Below, one piece after another: positions 35,801 to 43,935 of a stretch of DNA of 51,068 nt (position 1 is its first letter; each line of letters opens with the position of its first letter). The translations under genes and the position numbers were made by a program. The stretch is from contig JACZXA010000004.1 in NCBI GenBank assembly GCA_022571865.1, positions 1-51,068 on the forward strand, in the 5' to 3' direction. The notes under the pieces were generated by a model. It was not told where the DNA came from and searched no databases. It worked only from the letters and a program-made list of their open reading frames with translations. The stretch is from Pseudomonadota bacterium. GTDB lineage: Bacteria; Pseudomonadota; Gammaproteobacteria; Pseudomonadales; Azotimanducaceae.

Positions 35801-36224
35801 CTTCCAGCGAGACGGCATGATCCAGCCCCCGCAGCACCGGCACATCGGCGGCAGCAGCCGCCATTCGTGCACGGGTTTTATCGCCAAATAACTCCAGGTG
35901 TGCTACGTCCGGCCCGACGAAGGTGATTCCCTCGTCAGCACAACGGCGGGCAAAGTCGCCACGTTCGGCCAGGAAACCGTAACCTGGATGGATCGCATCA
36001 CAGCCGCAGGCAATTGCAGCGTCAATGATCGCATCACCATCCAGATAGGATCGTGCGCCGCTGCCCGGGAGTGCGTGAACTGCGTCTGCAACGCGCGTGT
36101 GCAGGCTTGCTGCGTCATCTTCTGAATGGACGGCCACCGCGCGCAAGCCGAGATCGGCAGCGGCACGGGCAATGCGGATGGCGATTTCGCCGCGATTGGC
36201 GATGAGCAATGCGGTGAAGCGCAT
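32808..36224 (-). CDS. Single-chain acyl-CoA carboxylase (biotin carboxylase-BCCP-carboxyltransferase fusion)
   Basis: This 1138-residue protein carries all three activities. The N-terminal biotin carboxylase (about 1-465) has LIANRGEIAIRIAR, the ATP-grasp loop IKAIAGGGGRGTRMV and FIETNARLQVEHTVTE. The biotinyl domain (about 530-600) has EAMKMEH with the biotin Lys near 567. The carboxyltransferase (about 650-1125) has VAMGGPAMIEGGGLG and DCPGIMVGPEVER. The architecture matches long-chain acyl-CoA carboxylases (LCC) that are single polypeptides. It makes a carboxylated acyl-CoA for lipid or degradation pathways. Substrate chain length cannot be read. Confidence 0.92.
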   Translation of the reverse strand: MRFTALLIANRGEIAIRIARAAADLGLRAVAVHSEDDAASLHTRVADAVHALPGSGARSYLDGDAIIDAAIACGCDAIHPGYGFLAERGDFARRCADEGITFVGPDVAHLELFGDKTRARMAAAAADVPVLRGLDHAVSLEAAGEFFESLGSDAKMMIKAIAGGGGRGTRMVTDRGELASAYTRCRSEAKAAFGLADVYVEEFISRARHIEVQILGDESGSIVHLGERECSIQRRHQKVIEVAPAPNLDDDLRNEIIQAAVRFAEKESYSNLGTFEFLVDESERKDRQPFVFIETNARLQVEHTVTEAVTGVDLVCAQIQLAGGASLAELGLTEPGIAEPRGYAIQARVNMETIDSEGSVRPAGGILTVYEAPSGPGIRTDGFGYAGYQTNNAYDSLLAKVIGHSPAANLESAARRTSRALAEFRIDGIGTNLAFLRNILAHEDFLAGSLHTRWVDEHMVELAAPPTKPVRYVETTPSQGDEDRRGYAGARVDSSDPLALFAHDEKIKSAAAQSSQPSEDIGVAKLTGPEGSVGISAPIQGTIVSIDVEIGDQVRSGQPVAIVEAMKMEHVITADRDGIIRAITMAPGDVVREGYAFVYIEEAEVEGGEIAAIQELDPDYIRPDLQEIYDRHAYTLDENRPEAVAKRRARGYRMPRENIAQLMDPGSFKEYWPLIVARQHQRHDMETLRKQTPADGLLAGTGTINGDLFDDDAARAMVVHYDYTVLAGTQGGRNHYKQDRMFELAERFRIPLVLFGEGGGGRPGDDRTGPGVAFDTGTFTQFSKLSGLIPLVGVTNGRCFAGNTALLACCDVIIATEGSTVAMGGPAMIEGGGLGVYTPEEVGPMSFQVPNGVVDILVKDEQEAVVVAKKYLSYFQGSIGPWEAHDQRHLRHVVPENRLRLYDMREVIETLADKNSVLEIREKFGIGVITAFIRVEGHPMGVIANNPHHLAGAIDSDGADKGARFMQLCDAFDIPMLSLMDCPGIMVGPEVERTALVRHSVRMFNAGANMTTPLFGVVVRKAYGLGVQAMCGASALVGFFTVAWPTAEFAGMNIEGSVKLGYRKELLAIEDPAERRREFERRVARAYEGAKAINASVGGGLDDVIDPADTRDWIASSLRRLPPKPVRTGKKYPYIDTW

Positions 36225-36393
36225 GACACCTCCTCAGTGAATGTCAGGTTCCGTTGACGACACCCTGCCGTACCTGACGCTCGTGACAATACGCGAAATT
36301 CGCGCTGATTCCCCGTCGCACTTTGGTCCGTCTATCGGTAAGGGGGCATTTGTTATAGCATTTGCGGGACGGGAGCATTGGCGGAGGGGACAA

Positions 36394-36837
36394 TTGGCGA
36401 CTCGTAGACTACTCACGTTTCTGGTGTTGGCAGCAGCAACGGCTGTATCGATCAATACCCATTCTCACCACGCTTTCTCGTCGGAATTCGATGCTGACCG
36501 ACCATTTGAGTTGCGCGGCACCATTACCAGAGTCGAGTGGATCAACCCTCACAGTTGGGTGCATGTGGATGTGGTGCTCGAAGATGGCTCCATCCAGCCC
36601 TGGATGATGGAGGGAGGAACACCAAACACGTTGCTGCGTGGCGGCCTGACCCGAAAGATTCTCCTGCCGGGCACCGAAGTCATCGTTCGTGGTTATCAGA
36701 GCAAAGATGCGGATTGCGAACCCCTGTGCCGCGGCAGCGGACGGGATATCACGTTTTCCGATGGACGCAGAATTTTCATGGGCTCCTCGGGCACGGGTGC
36801 GCCCAAGGACGGGGCCGATCCTGTAGAACGCGATTGA
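36394..36837 (+). CDS. DUF6152 family exported protein
   Basis: I start at TTG 36394, because GGAGGGG (36383-36389) lies just upstream and the translation then opens with a signal peptide (RRLLTFLVLAAATAVS). The 147-residue product has SHHAFSSEFD, VEWINPHSWVHV and MEGGTPNTLLRGGLT, the hallmark of the DUF6152 family of unknown function. An upstream frame start at 36241 would add 51 residues that look unlike a protein start. It precedes an exported hypothetical lipoprotein by 58 bp and is probably in the same operon. Confidence 0.82.
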   Translation: MATRRLLTFLVLAAATAVSINTHSHHAFSSEFDADRPFELRGTITRVEWINPHSWVHVDVVLEDGSIQPWMMEGGTPNTLLRGGLTRKILLPGTEVIVRGYQSKDADCEPLCRGSGRDITFSDGRRIFMGSSGTGAPKDGADPVERD

Positions 36838-36895
36838 GAAAGCGAAAAACAGCCTCCTTTTGAGTACACATATGACCTGGAACGGAAGATTCACG

Positions 36896-37741
36896 ATGAA
36901 ACCTCGTCCTAAATTATTGGTGACAGCGGCTCTGGGCGTATGGTTGTTCGCGTTGATCGGTTGTTCGCAGGTTGACGACACGGCTGTGGACGAGCAGGCC
37001 GCGGTGCCGGACCTCCCGGCAGATCTCAATGGCATCTGGCAGGCGGTCGGTTCCGCGCACTGGGATCTGGAAGGCCACACCGCCTCTAAAGGCCCGGTAA
37101 CCAACGTGCTTGGCGCGTTGGGCGGTATCCCGGCTGGTATGAGCGTTGTCGAAGGTGGTGCCATTCCTTATCAGGATTGGGCGCTTACAAAGCGTGACGA
37201 GAATCGTGCCGAGTGGAACAAGTTTGACCCCGGGGTGAAGTGTTACATCCCCGGCATACCGCGCTCGACCTACATGCCGTTTCCCATGCAGATTCTTCAG
37301 TCCGACAGCAAGATTTTCATTGCCTACGAGTTTGGCAGCAATACCCGCGTGATTCATATGGATCGTCCCGGCACCGAGGCAGACCTGCCTTCCTGGATGG
37401 GCTATTCGCTTGGCCGTTGGGAAGGGGACACTCTGGTTGTGGATGTTTCCGATCAGGTGGCCGAGACCTGGTTCGACAGCGCGGGGAATTTTCACGGTGA
37501 AAATCTGAAGGTTACCGAACGTTATACCGCGATGGGTCCGAACCACATTCGCTATGAAGCCACCATTGAAGATCCGGATGTATTCACCCGCCCCTGGAAA
37601 ATCAGCATGCCGCTGTATCGGCGTATGGAGGACAACGCGAGGCTACTGGAATTCAAGTGTGTGGAGTTTGCCGAGGATGCCATGTACGGGCATCTGCGTA
37701 AGGGTGCTGAGAACCTGGAACCCGCGACCGATTACAGATAA
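36896..37741 (+). CDS. Lipoprotein of unknown function (related to the 39283-40269 product)
   Basis: From ATG 36896, with GGAAG 7 nt upstream, the 281-residue product has a lipobox FALIGC (Cys23). The mature domain has LGRWEGDTLVVDVSD and FHGENLKVTERYTAMGPN, a pattern shared with the exported protein at 39283-40269 (RGVWEDDTFVVTTTNF, VLTERFTRTGPDTL). The family is common among exported proteins of Acidobacteria and gammaproteobacteria and often lies near DUF6152 genes, as here. The function is unknown. Confidence 0.8.
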   Translation: MKPRPKLLVTAALGVWLFALIGCSQVDDTAVDEQAAVPDLPADLNGIWQAVGSAHWDLEGHTASKGPVTNVLGALGGIPAGMSVVEGGAIPYQDWALTKRDENRAEWNKFDPGVKCYIPGIPRSTYMPFPMQILQSDSKIFIAYEFGSNTRVIHMDRPGTEADLPSWMGYSLGRWEGDTLVVDVSDQVAETWFDSAGNFHGENLKVTERYTAMGPNHIRYEATIEDPDVFTRPWKISMPLYRRMEDNARLLEFKCVEFAEDAMYGHLRKGAENLEPATDYR

Positions 37742-37791
37742 CACGTGATCCGCGTCTTCATCAACTATCTGACGCAGCGCGCGGATCGTTG

Positions 37792-39105
37792 ATGGAGATC
37801 GTTCCGGGACAGGAAACCAGCGACGCCGTCGAGCAGAAAGACTACCCCAAGCTTGTTACCCTCGCCGTATTGCACATGGCGCAGTACTTTCCTGCGATCT
37901 TCACGCGGGTGGCTTTGCCTTTCATCTTTCGCAAAGAAGGTCTGCCACTGGAGATGTTCTGGTTGCTTGCGCTGCCCGACCTGCCTCGCTGGCTCAAGTG
38001 GGCAATGGCACTTGTCGTCGACAACTACCACATCAAGAAAATTGGTCGCCGTAAAACCTGGATCATTCCGTGTACGCTGGTCGGAGCGCTCGCTTATGCA
38101 ATTCTCGCGTTCATTCCTCCGTCGCTCGTCGTGGTTCACGTCATCGTCGGCATTCTCGTGTTCAAGTCTTTCGTGATGGCGGCACAGGATATTGCCGTCG
38201 ACGCCTATGCGGCGGAATCGATGTCCGATGCGGAACGCCCGGTTGGTACTTCGCTGATCAACTTTCTCGGAGCGGTTGCCGCCGTGTTCGGGTCTGGTGC
38301 GGTCGCGGTCATCGAAAAATTCGGTTGGACTCCAACCCTGCTGGCGGCGTCAGCGTTGCTGATATTCGCCGCGTTGCCCGCGATTATTCGTCGGGAACCG
38401 TTACCCCCCGAGGCCAGTCGCCAGCGCGAAGCGCGAGGTGAAAAGCCGGATTTGCTCAAGGCGCTGAAACGACGGGACTCATATTACATTATGCCTTTCC
38501 TCTTTCTTTTCGGGTTCGGAGGAACGTTTTTTCTCACCATGTTCGGTCCGTTCTGGGCGGACAAGGGGTTGACCCTGACCGAGTATGGAATACTCGCGCC
38601 GATAGCGGGGATTGCCGGAGGTGCACTGGCCGCTGTCTCCACCCCCTGGCTGATCGGCCGGTTTGGACTGCGAACCACCGCGATCATCGGGGTCGCCGCG
38701 CTTCCGGTCGAAGCAACGATTTATTGTATATACGCTGCGATGCCCGAGTTGCCTGCTTTGCCCATACTGATACTCAGCGTTTCATTGCTGGCGTTCGCCA
38801 CCAATCTTTATAGCTACGCCGCGAGCATTTCACGATTTCGCTGGGCTTCCAAAGCGCAGGCCGGTACCGACTATGCGCTTCAGTCGAGCGTATGGAACCT
38901 GGGCGTGTGGGCCGCGGGATCAACGTCCGGTCTGGTGGCGGCATTTTTCGGCTGGCTTTACTTTTTTCCGATCGCGGCAGTTGTCGCGGCAATCGGTGGG
39001 ATTGTGTACGTTTTAATGTTCGATCGGGTGGAACGATTGGTCGTGGAGCGAGAGCAGCAAGAACTGGGTATTCCACCAGACTCCGGGAAGGAGATCACCC
39101 TATGA
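37792..39105 (+). CDS. MFS transporter, AmpG-like
   Basis: This 437-residue protein has about 12 membrane segments. MAAQDIAVDAYAAESM matches the QDI.xD signature of the AmpG/PAT branch of the major facilitator superfamily, whose known members import anhydro-muropeptides or export acetyl-CoA-related compounds. WLLALPDLPRWLKWAMALVVD-type wording at the N-terminus also fits. The cargo cannot be assigned from sequence. TTG 37789 directly precedes the ATG and is not needed. It is preceded by the lipoprotein and converges with the related exported protein. Confidence 0.87.
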   Translation: MEIVPGQETSDAVEQKDYPKLVTLAVLHMAQYFPAIFTRVALPFIFRKEGLPLEMFWLLALPDLPRWLKWAMALVVDNYHIKKIGRRKTWIIPCTLVGALAYAILAFIPPSLVVVHVIVGILVFKSFVMAAQDIAVDAYAAESMSDAERPVGTSLINFLGAVAAVFGSGAVAVIEKFGWTPTLLAASALLIFAALPAIIRREPLPPEASRQREARGEKPDLLKALKRRDSYYIMPFLFLFGFGGTFFLTMFGPFWADKGLTLTEYGILAPIAGIAGGALAAVSTPWLIGRFGLRTTAIIGVAALPVEATIYCIYAAMPELPALPILILSVSLLAFATNLYSYAASISRFRWASKAQAGTDYALQSSVWNLGVWAAGSTSGLVAAFFGWLYFFPIAAVVAAIGGIVYVLMFDRVERLVVEREQQELGIPPDSGKEITL

Positions 39106-39282
39106 ACGCCGGTATTGGAAACCGTTGTCTGTCGTGACGCCACGTCGCTGGGAGTTTCTACTGGCGGCACCGCTTCGCGTACCCGTGGGGACGATCACCG
39201 TCGAACCCGATCGCGACCTTTTAAAGAGAAATACCTGGTCGACGAAGCATGGACTGTCGGCGTACGGGCTCGCTTACCCCGT

Positions 39283-40269
39283 CTATCTCTTATGCCAGCT
39301 GGGTAGCCAGTTTTCGTCTTTGCGACCCTGAGCTTCCAGTTTACGCGCGCCTTTCAGCATCAAGGGCATCGCGTAGTTGCCTTCATGGCACGCGTACTCG
39401 TAGACGAGATCATCGGTGCGCTGCATCTCGAGTTCGGTCGTCCAGGTCGCCTCGTACGCGTTGGGGTCATCAACCGTGTATTGATACAGCAATGTGTCGG
39501 GACCGGTGCGGGTAAAACGTTCGGTCAGAACCATGTCGGGCGTGGTGCCGCGGAAATTGGTGAAACGGTTGAAGTTGGTCGTGGTCACGACGAAGGTATC
39601 GTCCTCCCAGACGCCACGTGAGTCCCCTTTCCACAACCGCATGTGTGCAGGCAATGCCTCGCCACCATGGGTGGGAATGATGCGATGGTCGTTCACCATT
39701 TCGACCAGGATGGCGACGTGGTCTTCGGTCTGTACGATCTCCATGATGTTGTTGTACGCACCTGGCGTCATGGGCGGACCCGCGTTGAAACCGAGGATGC
39801 AGCGATCGGTGAAGTTGCGGTCTTCTGGACCAACGGGTGACCGCTCCTGGAGTTTGATGATGCCCGCCATGCGTTCCCGGGCCGCTTCTTTCATCGGCGG
39901 AAGGCGACCGTCGGGTGGGTCTATGAGGAGCGACGTACGCATGGTACCCGTCATCTTGGTCCCCATGTCGAGGAAGAATGCGTTGTAGCCGACGTCCACA
40001 TCGCCCTGACCTTGAGTGAATTCTTTATTTTCGGCGCGCGCGGCGCGTCCTTCGAGCACACGTTTTTCGAACTCGGCCCGCTCCTCGGCCGTCACGTACT
40101 CCTGGTCTTTGAAGTTTTCCGGTCGCTGAAATGGCGTGATCGAGCGGAAGTCCCACGTACCTTGCAGATCGGGCGTACCCCAGGGTTTCATTGGCACATC
40201 GGCGAACGCCATTGTTGCCGCTAGGGCGATCGCGATCAACCAGACGGCTTGTTTGTACAATCTATTCAT
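39283..40269 (-). CDS. Exported protein of unknown function (related to the 36896-37741 product)
   Basis: This 328-residue protein has a signal peptide (about 1-23). The mature part starts KPWGTPDLQGTWDFRSITPF and carries RGVWEDDTFVVTTTNFNRF and VLTERFTRTGPDTLLYQYTV, a family frequent near DUF6152 genes and seen at 36896-37741. One Cys occurs in FTDRCILG and another in YEYACHEGNY. The family has no known activity. It is transcribed against the MFS gene (177 bp between stops) and is probably a single-gene unit. Confidence 0.82.
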   Translation of the reverse strand: MNRLYKQAVWLIAIALAATMAFADVPMKPWGTPDLQGTWDFRSITPFQRPENFKDQEYVTAEERAEFEKRVLEGRAARAENKEFTQGQGDVDVGYNAFFLDMGTKMTGTMRTSLLIDPPDGRLPPMKEAARERMAGIIKLQERSPVGPEDRNFTDRCILGFNAGPPMTPGAYNNIMEIVQTEDHVAILVEMVNDHRIIPTHGGEALPAHMRLWKGDSRGVWEDDTFVVTTTNFNRFTNFRGTTPDMVLTERFTRTGPDTLLYQYTVDDPNAYEATWTTELEMQRTDDLVYEYACHEGNYAMPLMLKGARKLEAQGRKDENWLPSWHKR

Positions 40270-40492
40270 GGCTACCCTCCAATAAGACCCGACGTGTCAC
40301 CAACGCGGAACTAGCGCGCAGCATGAGAGATTAGACGACCTTCGAATGGATAGACAACCTTTTTACCTGCTTGAGATCGACGTATCGCCGCCTTGATGTC
40401 CACGGGCACGTTTGCAACTACGACCACGGTAGCGAAAACTGCGTGTGGGTCGTATTACCGAGGTGCCGCCGACGTTGAAGCCGACATGTGTC

Positions 40493-42217
40493 ATGCCACA
40501 CCGCTTTTTTGTTCCCTCAACCAACGCTCTGGCGGCCGTCGCGCTGGTATTAGCTGGATCCATCACCCCAAACCGCCCGTTGGCGTCGGAACCTGCCAAC
40601 GCAGCGATCTTCGTGGACGTTACCAGTCAGGTTGGGCTCGACTTCCAACATACTTCCGGAGTTCGAGGCACCTACCAGCTCCGCGAGATCATGGGGTCCG
40701 GTGCGGCACTGTTCGACTACGACAACGACGGTGACCTGGACATCTACCTCATCAACAGCGGGGATGGGACGAATCGGTTTTTCGAACAGACACCAGACGG
40801 CTCGTTTCGAGACGTCACCGAGCGCTCGGGTCTGGGTGATCCGGGTTTTGGTATGGGAACCGCTCTCGGTGACATTGACAACGACGGTGACCTCGACATC
40901 TTCGTCACCAACGTGGGCGCCGATCGCCTTTACCTGAACGATGGTCACGGAGCCTTCGCGGATATCACCGCTATGGCCGGTATCGAAGGTTCTCATTGGT
41001 CGAGCTCTGCGGCTTTCTGTGACATCGATGGTGACGGCTATCTCGATCTGTACGTCGCGACCTACGTCGAGAGTGACACGTTCGAAACCTGCACCAATCA
41101 GGCGGGTGAGCCGGACTATTGTCCCCCGAGCACGTACCGCGGCGTGCCCGACCAACTTTATCTCAACAATGGCAACGGCACTTTCAAGAACATCAGCAAG
41201 ACCAGCGGGATCTCGCTCATAGCCAATAGCGGGCTGGGCGTTGTTTGTTTCGACTTCAGTGGTGATCATCGGAACGACGTTCTCATCGCCAATGACGGTG
41301 AACCCAACCATTTGTGGATCAACCAGGGGGACAACACCTTCCAGGAGCGCGGCTTGCCTTTCGGGGTCTCGGTCAATTTTTTTGGGGAACCGGAAGCGAG
41401 CATGGGTATCGCGCTTGGTGATGTGGACGGCGATCTCGATCTCGATGTACTCATGACCCACATCGATAGCGAGTCGAATACGCTCTACCTGAAGACGCAG
41501 GCAAACCTGCTGATCGATGGGACGATCGGCGCTGATCTTGGCCACTCGAGCGTCCCTTTCACAGGTTTTGGCACGGTTTTTTTTGACGCGGACAACGACG
41601 GCGATCTCGATCTGGCTATCGCCAACGGGCGGGTGCGAAAGTCACCCGGACGTCGGCAAATGACCGGCTCGAATGAGGAACCGGACGAATTCATCGACGC
41701 GTACGCCGAAAACAATCTCATGATGGAGAATAGGGGAAGCGGTGAGTTTCGGACTATTTGTGGCGATTCGAACGCGTTCTGTGGCTCCCTTGAGGTGAGT
41801 CGCGGCTTGCTTGCGGGAGATATCGATGGCGATGGTGATCTCGACCTCCTGGTTACGAACTCGAACGGTCCCGCGCGGCTGTACCGAAATCAATCCGTCG
41901 AGGTGGGAGAAAAAGGTGCGTGGCTGGAAATCCGGGTTGTCGATCCCGGTCTCAACCGCGATGCGATCGGCGCACTCGTGCGTGTGTTCGTCGACGGTCG
42001 CTGGCTGGTGAGGCCGGTCATCCACACCACCAGTTACCTGTCGAGCGCGGATGCGACCGTTCATTTCGGGCTTGGGGATGCACTCGGCGTGGACGCCGTT
42101 GTCGTTGTCTGGCCCGATGGTGTGCAGGAGCGATTTCCCTCGATGAAGACGAATCATTCGGTCGTGATCCAGAAAGGTCATGGAATTATCGAGCTGCTCT
42201 CGGAGCCTCACAAGTGA
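40493..42217 (+). CDS. CRTAC1 family protein (FG-GAP/VCBS repeats and ASPIC/UnbV domain)
   Basis: I prefer ATG 40493, which begins a signal peptide (MPHRFFVPSTNALAAVALVLAGS); GTG 40445 is possible. The 574-residue exported protein has repeated calcium-binding FG-GAP loops, such as DYDNDGDLDIYLI, DIDNDGDLDIFVTN and DIDGDGYLDLYVAT. Its C-terminal ASPIC/UnbV domain (GLNRDAIGALVRVF, VVVWPDGVQERFP) matches the CRTAC1 family. Such proteins are secreted or surface-bound with unknown activity. Its stop overlaps the next start as GTGA, so a TPR protein is translationally coupled. Confidence 0.88.
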   Translation: MPHRFFVPSTNALAAVALVLAGSITPNRPLASEPANAAIFVDVTSQVGLDFQHTSGVRGTYQLREIMGSGAALFDYDNDGDLDIYLINSGDGTNRFFEQTPDGSFRDVTERSGLGDPGFGMGTALGDIDNDGDLDIFVTNVGADRLYLNDGHGAFADITAMAGIEGSHWSSSAAFCDIDGDGYLDLYVATYVESDTFETCTNQAGEPDYCPPSTYRGVPDQLYLNNGNGTFKNISKTSGISLIANSGLGVVCFDFSGDHRNDVLIANDGEPNHLWINQGDNTFQERGLPFGVSVNFFGEPEASMGIALGDVDGDLDLDVLMTHIDSESNTLYLKTQANLLIDGTIGADLGHSSVPFTGFGTVFFDADNDGDLDLAIANGRVRKSPGRRQMTGSNEEPDEFIDAYAENNLMMENRGSGEFRTICGDSNAFCGSLEVSRGLLAGDIDGDGDLDLLVTNSNGPARLYRNQSVEVGEKGAWLEIRVVDPGLNRDAIGALVRVFVDGRWLVRPVIHTTSYLSSADATVHFGLGDALGVDAVVVVWPDGVQERFPSMKTNHSVVIQKGHGIIELLSEPHK

Positions 42218-43875
42218 AGCACGGACATCTCGGTTGGGCGAGCATCGCGTTCGGGTTGATGTTCTTGTTGGAAGCGTTGGTCGCGACAAGCAACGAAATT
42301 CCGCGAATCGACACGAGCGATATGGAATCCCGAGTGATTGCGTTGATTGAAGAAACGCGCAAGGAACTCGAAAACAACATCGATGCAGCCGTTGCCTGGG
42401 GTCAATTGGGTAGGGTCCTGCACGCCCATGACCTAACCGAGGCAGCATTGGTTTGTTATGAAGGGGCGATTCGACGTGACGACGGTGACTATCGTTGGCT
42501 TTATCTGGCTGCGGTAGCCGCTTCAGGTGGGTCACTCGCCAGCTCGGGCGAATATTTCGGTAAAGCTGCGTTGCTCCAGCCGGACGACGGTGCTTTTTTC
42601 ATCGGGTTTGGGGATGTTCTGACTCGGCTTGGTCGATACGACGAGGCCCGCAACGCTTATCAGAAAGCAATGGAGATCGACGACCATTCGATTTTTGCCC
42701 GCATTGGACTCGCGCGGCTGGCAATGATTCGAGGTGGCCTCGTTGATGCCCGGACCCTGTTGGAACGAGCGCGAGATCTTTCACCACGTCACAACAACGT
42801 CCACACTTTGCTCGCCCGCGTGTACCGCCGTCTTGGTAACGAGGCTCTTGCAAGTGAGGCTCTGTGGTTGGCCAGGGTCCACAAGAAACGACTGAAACCC
42901 CACAGTCCGGTTGTCAGCGCGATGGCGGGTCTCACCGTAAGCGCACGTGGTTACCGTCGTCTGGGCGCTCGTCAGGCGGATTTCGGTAACCTGGCTGATG
43001 CGGAATCGGCATACCGGCAGGTGCTGATCATCCGCGCCGGGTCGCCCGGGGATTTCGGTAACCTGGCAACGGTTTTGTGGAAACTGGGAAAACACGACGA
43101 AGCGTTCGAACATTTTACCCGCGGGCTCAGGCTCAATCCTGACCACGTTGAGCTGTTGAGCGGCAAAGGCCGCGCCTTCGTCGATATTGGAGAATTCGAC
43201 CGAGCGGCGGTATTGCTCGCCAATGCAATTATCGCTGATCCAATGTTCGCCGGAGCACTTCTCAACTCCGGGGTCTTGAAGTTACGACAAGGAAGATTCC
43301 AAGATGCCGTCGAACACTTCGAACATGCGTTGACGCTGGATCCAAGTTTGTACCCTGCCTACCTCGACCTCAGCAGTGCTTATGCAGGTAGCGGCAGGTT
43401 GGAAGCGGCGGCGGTCGCTTTGCAGCGGTTGCGGGCAATCGAGCCTGACGATGAAGTCGTACTTGGAAAACTCGGATTAATGCAGGCGCGCCGGGGTAAG
43501 TACGATGAAGCCATCGAAGCACTGGCGCACGCGTGGGAACTGAAGCCGACCGATGGGGAGACGGCCATTTTGCTGGCACGTCTCCTTGCGACCGCACCGA
43601 ACGCCGGTTCGAGAGATGTGCCGCGGGCGCTTGACATGGCGATGGACCTGTATCGAATCAGACCTCACGATGCGGGGCTGGCCGACCTTTTGGCGATGGC
43701 GTACGCGGCCGCTGGGGAATTCGATAAAGCGATACGATTGAGCGAACGGGCAATTGAGATTGCCCGCAATAAACCTCGACTCGTCCATGAGCTTAGGATG
43801 CACCTGGACCTGTACCGCAGCAGACGGCCACTCTACCTGCCTGATGAAGGTGTTGAGATGGCCCTCGACTGTTAG
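42214..43875 (+). CDS. TPR repeat protein coupled to the CRTAC1 gene
   Basis: The start is GTG 42214, overlapping the CRTAC1 stop by 4 bp (GTGA). It opens with a membrane or signal segment (LGWASIAFGLMFLLEALVAT). The remaining 553-residue protein is mostly tetratricopeptide repeats, for example AAVAWGQLGRVLHAHDL, GDFGNLATVLWKLGKHDEA and VVLGKLGLMQARRGKYDEA. It is probably a periplasmic or membrane-anchored scaffold. CRTAC1 and TPR genes often adjoin in bacteria. Longer upstream frame starts would lie inside the CRTAC1 gene and are rejected. Confidence 0.87.
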   Translation: MKHGHLGWASIAFGLMFLLEALVATSNEIPRIDTSDMESRVIALIEETRKELENNIDAAVAWGQLGRVLHAHDLTEAALVCYEGAIRRDDGDYRWLYLAAVAASGGSLASSGEYFGKAALLQPDDGAFFIGFGDVLTRLGRYDEARNAYQKAMEIDDHSIFARIGLARLAMIRGGLVDARTLLERARDLSPRHNNVHTLLARVYRRLGNEALASEALWLARVHKKRLKPHSPVVSAMAGLTVSARGYRRLGARQADFGNLADAESAYRQVLIIRAGSPGDFGNLATVLWKLGKHDEAFEHFTRGLRLNPDHVELLSGKGRAFVDIGEFDRAAVLLANAIIADPMFAGALLNSGVLKLRQGRFQDAVEHFEHALTLDPSLYPAYLDLSSAYAGSGRLEAAAVALQRLRAIEPDDEVVLGKLGLMQARRGKYDEAIEALAHAWELKPTDGETAILLARLLATAPNAGSRDVPRALDMAMDLYRIRPHDAGLADLLAMAYAAAGEFDKAIRLSERAIEIARNKPRLVHELRMHLDLYRSRRPLYLPDEGVEMALDC

Positions 43876-43935
43876 TCCGAGTGAATGTCGACGTCACAAA
43901 TGGGCTCGATATCCGCGAGTCGATATCTGTCGAGG

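Noticed and set aside
40550-41545. Minus-strand frame of 331 codons
   Set aside because: Antisense to the CRTAC1 repeats; its repetitive residues mirror the repeated Asp/Asn codons.
41920-42213. Upstream extension of the TPR protein into the CRTAC1 gene
   Set aside because: The GTG at 42214 with the GTGA overlap is a natural coupled start; the extension is Arg-rich and lies out of frame within CRTAC1.
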